Source of the DNA: Flavobacteriaceae bacterium UBA7446
GTDB lineage: Bacteria > Bacteroidota > Bacteroidia > Flavobacteriales > Flavobacteriaceae
Assembly (NCBI GenBank): GCA_002478685.1
Contig: DLPY01000082.1
Coordinates: forward strand, 1-8,816
DNA: 8,816 nucleotides
Reading direction: 5' to 3'
The notes under the pieces: model-generated
What the model saw: the letters and a program-made list of their open reading frames with translations, nothing else
Told to the model about the DNA's origin: nothing
Database searches by the model: none
In this document: one piece after another, positions 1 through 5,881 of the stretch
How positions within the stretch are numbered: position 1 is the stretch's first letter
Layout of the letters: the number at the start of each line of letters is the position of its first letter
Translations under genes and position numbers: made by a program

Positions 1-1
1 A

Positions 2-1126
2 GTTATTACATGGAGCGTAAACGATTATTTGGGCCTTGCCAACCATCCAGAAGTGCGTAAGGTAGATGCTGAAGCTGCAGCTGAGCACGGTTCCGCATAT
101 CCTATGGGCGCACGACTGATGTCGGGGCACACTACTTTTCACGAGCAGTTGCAAGATGAATTAGCCGCATTTGTAGGTAAGGAAGCAGCGTATGTACTTA
201 ACTTCGGTTATCAAGGAATTTTATCTACCATTGATACGCTAGTTTCTAAAAACGATGTCATTGTTTACGATGTAGATTCACATGCGTGTATTGTTGATGG
301 TGTGCGTCTGCACATGGGTAAACGCTTTACATTTCGTCATAACGATATTGAAAGTTTAGAGAAAAACTTAATTCGCGCCACTAAAGTTGCACAAGAAAAA
401 GGAGGTGGTATTTTAGTAATATCTGAAGGCGTTTTTGGTATGAGAGGCGAGCAAGGTCGTTTGCATGAAATTGCTGCACTTAAACAGAAATACGGCTTCC
501 GCTTTTTGGTAGACGATGCGCATGGATTTGGAACACTTGGCGCAACAGGCGCAGGAGCAGGCGAGGAGCAAGGCGTTATGGACGATATTGATGTTTACTT
601 TGCCACATTTGCCAAATCTATTGCAAGTACAGGTGCATTTATTGCTGGTGATAAAGAAATCATGGACTACATGAAGTACAACATGCGTTCGCAAGTTTTT
701 GCCAAATCGTTGCAAATGGTACTTGTTAAAGGTGCCCTCAAGCGTTTGGATATGCTACGAACCATGCCCGAGCTAAAGTCTAAACTTTGGCAGAATGTAG
801 ATGCGCTCCAGAACGGACTTAGAAAACGTGGCTTTGATATTGGGAAAACCCAAAGTTGTGTAACGCCTGTTTACCTTAAAGGGAGTATCCCAGAAGCCAT
901 GGTATTGGTGAAAGATCTTCGTGAGAATTACGGCATTTTCTGCTCTATTGTGGTCTATCCAGTTATACCTAAAGGATTGATTTTACTTCGTCTTATTCCT
1001 ACCTCATCGCATACTTTAGAAGATGTTGAAGAAACCTTATCGGCATTTTCTGCTATTCGTGAGAAACTTACTTCGGGAGTTTATGAACGCTTGTCACAAA
1101 ATGTGGCAGTGGGTGTAGATGCTTAA
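2..1126 (+). CDS. Alpha-oxoamine synthase, serine palmitoyltransferase-like (5' truncated)
   Basis: PLP-dependent enzyme of the alpha-oxoamine synthase family (class I/II aminotransferase fold), which condenses an amino acid with an acyl thioester and releases CO2. The frame is open to the left edge and already encodes the conserved NDYLGLANHPEV stretch, so the true start lies upstream; the TTG at 29 is an internal Leu codon. Counting from the first full codon at 2, the PLP-binding DDAH motif is at residues 171-174 and the Schiff-base Lys is K205 in FAKS. A DSHACIVDG stretch matches the family's conserved His region. Family members include serine palmitoyltransferase, 2-amino-3-ketobutyrate CoA ligase and 8-amino-7-oxononanoate synthase. 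No biotin or threonine-degradation genes lie nearby, and I favour sphingolipid or sulfonolipid base synthesis, but this is inference; many annotations would say only aminotransferase class I/II. It ends in TAA, overlapping the convergent gene by 4 bp. Confidence 0.88.
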   Translation, partial: VITWSVNDYLGLANHPEVRKVDAEAAAEHGSAYPMGARLMSGHTTFHEQLQDELAAFVGKEAAYVLNFGYQGILSTIDTLVSKNDVIVYDVDSHACIVDGVRLHMGKRFTFRHNDIESLEKNLIRATKVAQEKGGGILVISEGVFGMRGEQGRLHEIAALKQKYGFRFLVDDAHGFGTLGATGAGAGEEQGVMDDIDVYFATFAKSIASTGAFIAGDKEIMDYMKYNMRSQVFAKSLQMVLVKGALKRLDMLRTMPELKSKLWQNVDALQNGLRKRGFDIGKTQSCVTPVYLKGSIPEAMVLVKDLRENYGIFCSIVVYPVIPKGLILLRLIPTSSHTLEDVEETLSAFSAIREKLTSGVYERLSQNVAVGVDA

Positions 1127-2112
1127 TCATCGGCGTATAACGCTACAACTGGCTCGCCATCTAATGAAATATACCCTCTAAACATCCCTTTTGTGTTAAA
1201 AGGCATCACTACAGTTCCTGCAGCATCTAAACCGATAACTCCGCCCAAACCACCTTTGGTTTTTAGGGTTTCAATCACTTCCGTTGATGCTTTTTCAATG
1301 CTTTGATTGGCATATTTTATGCGTGCAGCAATGTCGTATGCAACTACATAACGTATAAAATACTCGCCATGTCCAGTAGCAGAAATTCCACAAACGCCGT
1401 TTTCGGCATAGGTGCCAGCGCCAATAATAGGTGAATCCCCGACACGGCCAAAGCGTTTGTTGGTCATACCACCAGTGGAAGTGCCTGCTGCAAGGTTGCC
1501 TTTTTGGTCTAACGCTACAGCACCTACTGTGCCCAATTTGTCTTGCTTGACTTCCATCATGGATGTTTTTGCTTCCAAGAGTTTGTCAAAGTTTTTTTGC
1601 GTAAAAAAGTAGGAGGAATCTACTTGTCTAAGACCTTGTTCGAGGGCAAATTCTTCTGCTCCAGCACCGCTTAAAAACACATGCACCGAATGGTCAAGAA
1701 CAGCTCGTGCCACCTGAATGGGATTTTTGATGGTGGCAATGCCAGTGGCAGCACCTGCGTTGCCTGTTGCGCCGTCCATAATAGCGCTGTCCATTTCATT
1801 AGTTTCGTTATTGGTAAATACTGAGCCTTTTCCTGCATTAAACAAGGGCGAATCTTCTAAATGCTCAATAGCAATTTGCACAGCATCTAAGCTTGAACCG
1901 CCACTTTTTATAATTGATCTGCCTTTGAGCAAAGATTCTTTTAGGGTATTTCTATATGCCTGTTCCATGCTGTAGGAAACGCTTCCGCGTGAAATCCAAC
2001 CCGCACCGCCATGAATAACCAATACGGCTTTTGGCATTTTTTCTGATGAAGAAGAGGTACAACCCATAAGCATAATACAGATTAAGATAAGGTTTAATAC
2101 GCGTAAAAACAT
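1123..2112 (-). CDS. iaaA: Isoaspartyl peptidase/L-asparaginase, predicted lipoprotein
   Basis: Plant-type asparaginase (Ntn-hydrolase, family T2) of 329 residues that hydrolyses isoaspartyl dipeptides and L-asparagine. The N-terminus is a lipoprotein signal: a hydrophobic stretch at residues 5-17, then lipobox L-M-G-C with the lipidated Cys at 18 and a Ser-rich linker, so it should be exported and membrane-anchored. The mature domain begins with IHGGAGW. The precursor should cleave itself before Thr195 in LGTVGAVALD, making Thr195 the N-terminal nucleophile of a beta subunit of about 135 residues. Arg223, Asp226 (GRVGDSP) and Thr246 (ATGHGE) sit at the spacing of E. coli IaaA substrate-binding residues Arg207, Asp210 and Thr230; Thr213 matches Thr197. 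The residue two before the nucleophile is Leu rather than the His of E. coli IaaA. It is transcribed away from pyrR, and no clear promoter or Shine-Dalgarno is visible upstream of the ATG. Confidence 0.93.
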   Translation of the reverse strand: MFLRVLNLILICIMLMGCTSSSSEKMPKAVLVIHGGAGWISRGSVSYSMEQAYRNTLKESLLKGRSIIKSGGSSLDAVQIAIEHLEDSPLFNAGKGSVFTNNETNEMDSAIMDGATGNAGAATGIATIKNPIQVARAVLDHSVHVFLSGAGAEEFALEQGLRQVDSSYFFTQKNFDKLLEAKTSMMEVKQDKLGTVGAVALDQKGNLAAGTSTGGMTNKRFGRVGDSPIIGAGTYAENGVCGISATGHGEYFIRYVVAYDIAARIKYANQSIEKASTEVIETLKTKGGLGGVIGLDAAGTVVMPFNTKGMFRGYISLDGEPVVALYADD

Positions 2113-2162
2113 TGCTTAATTTTTATCTAATGTACTATATTTTACCAAATCGTTGCTAAGAC

Positions 2163-2179
2163 CTGTCTGCAACAGACAG
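2163..2179. repeat. Inverted repeat, 7-bp arms, 3-nt loop
   Basis: CTGTCTG at 2163-2169 is the exact reverse complement of CAGACAG at 2173-2179, separated by CAA. The 3' arm continues as a short CAGA tandem (CAGACAGACA). No T run follows on either strand, so an intrinsic terminator is unlikely. It resembles the short CCTGTCTG/CAGACAGG-type palindromes scattered between genes in some flavobacterial genomes, but that link is from memory and would need a genome-wide count. Confidence 0.45.
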
Positions 2180-2235
2180 ACATGCACTAAATGGGTTTTT
2201 TTCTATCTGGTTAAAGAACAGTAATATACTTCTAC

Positions 2236-2257
2236 TAGCCAGCAAGCTGTATGGCTA
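2236..2257. repeat. Inverted repeat, 6-bp arms, 10-nt loop
   Basis: TAGCCA at 2236-2241 pairs with TGGCTA at 2252-2257, enclosing a 10-nt loop. It could form a small hairpin or be an operator half-site pair in the divergent region. A match of this size can arise by chance in 381 bp, so I hold it loosely. Confidence 0.25.
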
Positions 2258-2368
2258 ACAATATGGGATTTACGACCAAGCCAATAATAAAAAAGTACAC
2301 CAAAATAGAAATAATGTAGGCTTAAATAATAACAGTTAATTGAATTAGTTGGACGTAACTACCAGCAA

Positions 2369-2380
2369 AATAACGTTATT
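2369..2380. promoter_or_regulatory. Perfect 12-bp palindrome, possible operator
   Basis: AATAACGTTATT is its own reverse complement over all 12 bases. It lies 114 bp before the pyrR ATG and 257 bp before the iaaA ATG, in a divergent control region, where dimeric regulators often bind. No regulator gene adjoins it and I recognise no known binding consensus, so the operator role is only a suggestion. Confidence 0.3.
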
Positions 2381-2405
2381 CATTTAAAAACATAATAGTA
2401 AGATT

Positions 2406-2483
2406 ATGGGTTCATTTATGTTTAAATTTTTTTTGAAATTAAGTCAAATGGTCAAAAACCATCAATTTTTTTTACTTTTGTAA
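2406..2483 (+). CDS. Possible 25-residue leader peptide upstream of pyrR
   Basis: An ATG at 2406 opens a 25-codon frame rich in Phe and Leu (MGSFMFKFFLKL..., ending QFFLLL) that stops at TAA 2481-2483, 10 bp before the pyrR ATG. Both T8 tracts of the region lie inside it, giving Phe codons, and so does the small hairpin at 2448-2462. In enterobacterial pyrBI a translated leader peptide with U-rich tracts mediates UTP-sensed attenuation, so the position is suggestive. Against it: a frame of this length is common by chance in AT-rich DNA, and the best promoter box (2473-2480) lies near its 3' end, which would leave it untranscribed from that promoter. Confidence 0.15.
   Translation: MGSFMFKFFLKLSQMVKNHQFFLLL
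2448..2473 (+). promoter_or_regulatory. Short hairpin followed by T8, operator or weak attenuator candidate
   Basis: ATGGT at 2448-2452 pairs with ACCAT at 2458-2462 across the loop CAAAA, and after three bases comes a run of eight T (2466-2473). The order stem then T-run resembles an intrinsic terminator, but the 5-bp stem has only two G-C pairs and would be weak. The structure also sits where a -33 contact for the pyrR promoter would fall, so it may equally be a protein-binding site, or chance. Confidence 0.25.
2473..2480 (+). promoter_or_regulatory. Bacteroidota-type -7 promoter element for the pyrR operon
   Basis: TACTTTTG fits the Bacteroidota sigma-A -7 consensus TAnnTTTG at every fixed position and ends 13 bp before the pyrR ATG. 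No clean TTG or TTTG -33 box is present at 17-23 bp upstream; the nearest candidate is a weak ATGG at 2448-2451. Transcription would begin within about ten bases of the start codon, giving a very short leader. Confidence 0.6.
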
Positions 2484-2493
2484 AAATAATTGG

Positions 2494-3033
2494 ATGAGCA
2501 AAAAGCAACTACTTAGTGCCGAAAACCTCCACATCATCCTTTTTCGTTTAGCTTGCCAACTTAAAGAAACCCACGGAGATTTTGACAATACCCTGTTGAT
2601 AGGGCTGCAACCACGCGGTGTACGCCTTGCCGAACGCTTATTGCATATTCTTACACAACACTACAAAGTTCCTAATGTACAGCTAAGCAAACTTGACATT
2701 ACCTTTTTTAGAGACGATTTCCGCCGTAGCGATAAAGTGCTTAATGCTAACGACAACAGTATGGAATTCGGTGTAGAAAACAAACGTATTGTACTAATTG
2801 ACGATGTGTTGTACACAGGGCGTAGCATTCGTGCTGCACTTACTGCCATAGACTCCTACGGTCGTCCGGCAGAAATCCAACTGCTCAATCTAATTGATCG
2901 CAGGTTTTCAAGACATCTGCCGATACAACCCGATTTTTGTGGACATCAAGTAGACGCTATCCAAAATGAGCGTGTGGTAGTATGTTGGAAAGAAGATGAT
3001 AATGAAGATGCAGTTTATCTGGTAAACAAATAG
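2494..3033 (+). CDS. pyrR: PyrR: bifunctional pyr regulator/uracil phosphoribosyltransferase family
   Basis: Type I phosphoribosyltransferase of 179 residues, the usual length for PyrR. The family makes UMP from uracil and PRPP, and in Bacillus also binds pyr mRNA to promote attenuation when UMP is high. The PRPP-binding loop is IDDVLYTGRS at residues 102-111; the conserved IGLQPRGV (36-43) and LDITFFRDD (67-75) blocks match the B. subtilis protein. The ATG start is supported because the N-terminal helix (ENLHIILFRLACQL) aligns with the family start. It is the first gene of the run and is followed after 1 bp by pyrB, the arrangement expected for a pyr operon regulator. The predicted leader is too short for a classic PyrR-binding attenuator, so here it may act mainly as an enzyme, or regulate in another way. 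Confidence 0.95.
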   Translation: MSKKQLLSAENLHIILFRLACQLKETHGDFDNTLLIGLQPRGVRLAERLLHILTQHYKVPNVQLSKLDITFFRDDFRRSDKVLNANDNSMEFGVENKRIVLIDDVLYTGRSIRAALTAIDSYGRPAEIQLLNLIDRRFSRHLPIQPDFCGHQVDAIQNERVVVCWKEDDNEDAVYLVNK

Positions 3034-3034
3034 T

Positions 3035-3958
3035 ATGAGTGAACTGAGTGTAAAGCATTTAATAGGAATCAAATATCTCAACGAGGCAGATATTCGGTTG
3101 ATTTTTGAAACTGCTACTCAGTTTAAGGAGGTTATTAACCGACCCATAAAAAAAGTGCCTTCGCTGCGTGATATAACCATAGCCAATCTGTTTTTTGAAA
3201 ACAGTACACGCACCAAACTTTCGTTTGAATTAGCACAAAAACGCCTCTCTGCCGATGTGATTAATTTCGCAGCATCTATGTCTTCTTTGAAAAAAGGGGA
3301 AACTCTCATAGACACTGTTAACAACATCTTATCTATGAAAGTTGATATGGTGGTGATACGTCACTCTAGTGCAGGTGTAGCCAGTTTTCTGGCACAACAA
3401 GTTAATGCTACCATAATTAACGCTGGAGACGGTGCACACGAACACCCAACACAAGCCCTGCTTGATACGTTTTCTATAGCCGAACGTCTAGGTGATGTGA
3501 CATCAAAAAAAGTAGTGATTATTGGTGATATTTTGCACTCTCGTGTAGCGCTGTCAAACATTTTTGCACTACAAAAATTAGGTGCAGAGGTTAAGGTTTG
3601 CGGCCCATCAACCTTGATTCCTAAGCACATTACAAGTTTGGGAGTGACCGTAGAAACAGACGTAAAAAAGGCATTAGCATGGTGCGATGTAGCAAATGTA
3701 CTTCGTGTGCAGTTTGAGCGTATGTCGTCGAGCTACTTCCCTTCAAATAGAGAATACTCAGCCTTTTATGGCATTACTAAGCCCATGCTTGAAACACTAG
3801 ACAAGGAAATTGTCATTATGCACCCAGGACCTATCAACAGAGGCGTGGAACTTTCCAGTGAAGTGGTAGACTCAAATCAAGCCATTATATTAGACCAAGT
3901 AGAAAACGGTGTTGCTGTTCGTATGGCAGTGTTGTATCTTCTAGCAGCAAAAATGTAA
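3035..3958 (+). CDS. pyrB: Aspartate carbamoyltransferase catalytic subunit
   Basis: Catalyses carbamoyl phosphate plus L-aspartate to N-carbamoyl-L-aspartate, the committed step of pyrimidine synthesis, in the cytoplasm. The 307-residue length is typical. The carbamoyl-phosphate site is intact: STRT at 57-60, Arg109, and HPTQ at 137-140. Ser83 and Lys87 in SSLKKGET correspond to E. coli Ser80 and Lys84, which reach in from the neighbouring subunit of the trimer. The aspartate domain has HSRVA (168-172), LRVQ (223-226) and HPGPINRG (263-270); the last is the B. subtilis-type form rather than the HPLPR of E. coli. No pyrI regulatory chain is present in the window, consistent with a simple trimer. 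It starts 1 bp after the pyrR stop and ends 3 bp before the next gene, so translation is probably coupled. Confidence 0.97.
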   Translation: MSELSVKHLIGIKYLNEADIRLIFETATQFKEVINRPIKKVPSLRDITIANLFFENSTRTKLSFELAQKRLSADVINFAASMSSLKKGETLIDTVNNILSMKVDMVVIRHSSAGVASFLAQQVNATIINAGDGAHEHPTQALLDTFSIAERLGDVTSKKVVIIGDILHSRVALSNIFALQKLGAEVKVCGPSTLIPKHITSLGVTVETDVKKALAWCDVANVLRVQFERMSSSYFPSNREYSAFYGITKPMLETLDKEIVIMHPGPINRGVELSSEVVDSNQAIILDQVENGVAVRMAVLYLLAAKM

Positions 3959-3961
3959 GTT

Positions 3962-4303
3962 ATGCAAATTACACAACACGAAAATACAACCATATTTTCA
4001 TGGGAAAGCACTGACCCAGTCGGTACTGACTTTCGAAACCTTGTAAAAGCCCATTATAAGAATATGCAAGACCACAACATTATAGTGGATTTGTCACCAA
4101 TCAAAAAATTGCAGCCTAGCCATACTTTAGAGTTTTCTGAACTTAGTGTTTACAACAAAGAGCAAGTCAATAAATCTTTTGTAATAGTAATTGGTGCTAG
4201 GGAAATTAAAGCACTTCCAGATTATATTTCAGTGGCACCAACACTTCGAGAAGCTCTAGATTTGATTGACATGGAAGAGATAGAACGTGATTTAGGTTAC
4301 TGA
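3962..4303 (+). CDS. Small STAS-like protein of unknown function
   Basis: A 113-residue protein whose function I cannot assign. Its pattern suggests a STAS-like alpha/beta fold: an N-terminal strand pair (residues 2-14), a helix (about 22-36), the buried strand NIIVDLSPI (39-47), a helix at 53-69, the strand KSFVIVIG (71-78), and a final helix TLREALDLIDMEEIER (94-109) with an acidic tail ending LGY. In anti-sigma antagonists the segment after the IIVDLS strand carries a phosphorylated DSSG motif; here the matching stretch reads QPSH, so Ser53 could align with the phosphoserine but the motif is degenerate. There is no signal peptide or membrane segment. It begins 3 bp after pyrB, and its TGA stop shares one base with the rnz ATG (TGATG), implying translational coupling and perhaps partnership with RNase Z. 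Proteins in this position may be labelled ribonuclease Z by transfer from the neighbour; no metal-binding motif supports that. Confidence 0.85.
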   Translation: MQITQHENTTIFSWESTDPVGTDFRNLVKAHYKNMQDHNIIVDLSPIKKLQPSHTLEFSELSVYNKEQVNKSFVIVIGAREIKALPDYISVAPTLREALDLIDMEEIERDLGY

Positions 4304-5202
4304 TGAAACTCACAGTTTTAGGTTGCCATTCAGCAAGTCCGCACGAAAACAAAAATCCTACTGCTCAGCTTTTGGATATAAAAGGGCATCGTTTTTTAAT
4401 GGATTGCGGCGAGGGAACGCAAGTGCAATTGCGCAAGGCAAAAGTATCATTTGTACACATCAAACACATTTTTATATCTCACCTTCATGGCGATCACTTT
4501 TATGGATTACCAGGTCTGGTTTCTTCCTTTCGTTTGTTGGGCCGTGAGGCACCGCTACATATTTATGGTCCAAAAGGCATCAAAGAAGCCTTGACTCTTT
4601 TGCTAAAACTTGCCAATTCATGGGCAAATTTCCCGCTGCATTTTCATGAACTCGAAAGCAATAACTCTGAATGTATTTTTGATGACGACAGCGTTACTGT
4701 TTACACTATTCCACTTAAACATCGTGTATATACCAACGGTTTTTTGTTTGCTGAGAAAGAAGGATTTCGGCGTGTAAATACTGAAGCAGCACAAGCAGCA
4801 GGTATCGATAAAAGCCAATTCCGATTGTTGGAATTGGGTCAAGATGTTTTGGTTGATGGTGTTTTGGTAAAAAACGATTCGGTGACCCATAATCCACACC
4901 CACCAAAAAAATATGCCTATTGTAGCGATACCGCCTTTTTTCCGTCAATTGTTCCCATTATTAAAGGCGCAGATTGGCTATATCATGAGTCAACATTTTT
5001 GCAGCAACACGCTGACCTTGCTCATCAAACACAACATAGTACCGCACAGGAAGCGGCAACCATAGCACGTGATGCAAATGTAGGACGTTTGATTTTGGGA
5101 CATTACTCCGCACGATATAAAAACCTCGACCTTTTTACTCAAGAAGCCAAAGCAATATTCCCAAATGTGATACTTGCAGCAGATGGCGCTGTGATTTCCT
5201 AA
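4303..5202 (+). CDS. rnz: Ribonuclease Z (tRNase Z, short form)
   Basis: Metallo-beta-lactamase-fold endonuclease that cuts tRNA precursors just after the discriminator base to form the mature 3' end. The 299-residue length fits the short bacterial form. The zinc-binding HxHxDH motif is complete at His60, His62, Asp64, His65, with further likely ligands at His140 (PLKH), Asp209 (SDT) and His267 (LGHYSARY). The N-terminus has the LGCHSASP and NPTAQ blocks and DCGEGTQ at 34-40. The part aligning with the flexible tRNA-binding arm (about residues 150-185) lacks the Gly-Pro dipeptide of the classic arm motif, reading GIDKSQF instead; this may be usual for the phylum. The ATG start overlaps the stop of the upstream STAS-like gene by one base. 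A 22-bp gap separates it from pdxH. Confidence 0.96.
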   Translation: MKLTVLGCHSASPHENKNPTAQLLDIKGHRFLMDCGEGTQVQLRKAKVSFVHIKHIFISHLHGDHFYGLPGLVSSFRLLGREAPLHIYGPKGIKEALTLLLKLANSWANFPLHFHELESNNSECIFDDDSVTVYTIPLKHRVYTNGFLFAEKEGFRRVNTEAAQAAGIDKSQFRLLELGQDVLVDGVLVKNDSVTHNPHPPKKYAYCSDTAFFPSIVPIIKGADWLYHESTFLQQHADLAHQTQHSTAQEAATIARDANVGRLILGHYSARYKNLDLFTQEAKAIFPNVILAADGAVIS

Positions 5203-5224
5203 GCTTTATTCGTATTTTTATAAA

Positions 5225-5869
5225 ATGAAAAAAGAGTTGGGGCATCTACGTAAAAATTACACCGCAAACACTCTGGACGAAGCGAACACTCCAAATACAC
5301 CTCTTGAGTTATTTACGCAATGGTTTGACGAAGTATCCTATGCGGGAGGTGTTGAAGAACCCAACGCCATGACTCTTAGCACAGTTGATGCAATTGGCGA
5401 TGTGCGTGGAAGGGCAGTGCTCTTAAAAGATATTCTAGATGAGGGCTTTGTGTTTTATTCCAATTACCAAAGCGACAAATGCGAAGCGTTGCTTGCGCAT
5501 CCAAAAGTGGGTTTGTCTTTTTTTTGGCCCAATTTGGAACGTCAAGTTATTATTTCTGGGGCAGCAGAGAAAACATCGGATACCGTTTCGGATGCTTATT
5601 TTTCTTCTCGCCCACGTGGAAGCCAATTGGGCGCGTACGTTTCGCCTCAAAGTCAGCCGATTGCATCAAGAGCCATTTTGGAAGAACGTTTAGAAATGCT
5701 AACTAAAAAATTTGAAGGAAAAGATGTTTCCAGACCCAAGCATTGGGGTGGAATTATCGTTCATCCGCAACGCATCGAGTTTTGGCAAGGAAGACCAAAC
5801 CGCCTTCACGACCGCATTGTTTATACCAAATCTTATGATTCATGGATACGAAAACGTTTAGCGCCTTAA
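5225..5869 (+). CDS. pdxH: Pyridoxine/pyridoxamine 5'-phosphate oxidase
   Basis: FMN-dependent oxidase that converts pyridoxine or pyridoxamine 5'-phosphate to pyridoxal 5'-phosphate, serving cofactor synthesis and salvage. The 214 residues are close to the 218 of E. coli PdxH. Family blocks appear in order: EPNAM (N-terminal substrate lid), GRAVLLKD and GFVFYSNYQS (FMN binding), LERQV, YFSSRPRGSQLGAYVSPQS, HWGG, then the C-terminal signature EFWQGRPNRLHDR with Arg193 and His195 equivalent to the substrate-contacting Arg197 and His199 of E. coli, and the terminal RLAP. The gene contains a T8 run near 5518-5525 inside the conserved LSFFWP stretch; the frame is intact. It follows rnz by 22 bp and precedes the phosphatase gene by 12 bp. 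The PLP it makes is the cofactor of the enzyme at 2-1126, though the two are not in one operon. Confidence 0.97.
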   Translation: MKKELGHLRKNYTANTLDEANTPNTPLELFTQWFDEVSYAGGVEEPNAMTLSTVDAIGDVRGRAVLLKDILDEGFVFYSNYQSDKCEALLAHPKVGLSFFWPNLERQVIISGAAEKTSDTVSDAYFSSRPRGSQLGAYVSPQSQPIASRAILEERLEMLTKKFEGKDVSRPKHWGGIIVHPQRIEFWQGRPNRLHDRIVYTKSYDSWIRKRLAP

Positions 5870-5881
5870 CCGTTACTGTTT

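Larger units (their letters stand above)
2113..2493. other. Divergent intergenic region between iaaA and pyrR
   Basis: This 381-bp AT-rich stretch separates two divergently transcribed genes and should hold both promoters. On the pyrR side there is a good -7 box at 2473-2480. On the iaaA side I found no convincing TAnnTTTG match. It contains inverted repeats at 2163-2179, 2236-2257 and 2448-2462, a perfect 12-bp palindrome at 2369-2380, two runs of eight T at 2427-2434 and 2466-2473, and one possible 25-codon ORF at 2406-2483. I see no longer protein-coding frame, tRNA or recognisable riboswitch. Confidence 0.7.

Noticed and set aside
29..31. TTG as the start codon of the first gene
   Set aside because: The frame stays open to the left edge, and the codons before it encode the conserved NDY of the family's NDYLGLANHPEV motif, so this TTG is an internal Leu codon.
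413..715. Minus-strand 100-codon frame rich in Cys within the first gene
   Set aside because: It is antisense to the PLP-binding core of the alpha-oxoamine synthase; the Cys content comes from reading GCA-rich codons in reverse.
4618..4948. Minus-strand open frames of 93 and 77 codons inside rnz
   Set aside because: They lie antisense to conserved RNase Z sequence, show no recognisable domain, and overlap each other in different frames; they are shadows.
5213..5220. TATTTTTA in the rnz-pdxH gap as a -7 promoter box
   Set aside because: It misses the final G of TAnnTTTG, has no clear -33 partner, and lies only 5 bp before the pdxH ATG; in AT-rich sequence this is expected by chance.
5518..5525. 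T8 run in pdxH as a phase-variation or frameshift site
   Set aside because: The frame is intact, the run encodes conserved Phe residues, and pdxH is a housekeeping gene; at most it is a possible sequencing-error spot.
5435..5706. Alternative plus- and minus-strand frames inside pdxH
   Set aside because: The pdxH frame carries all the family motifs through this stretch; the others have no independent support.
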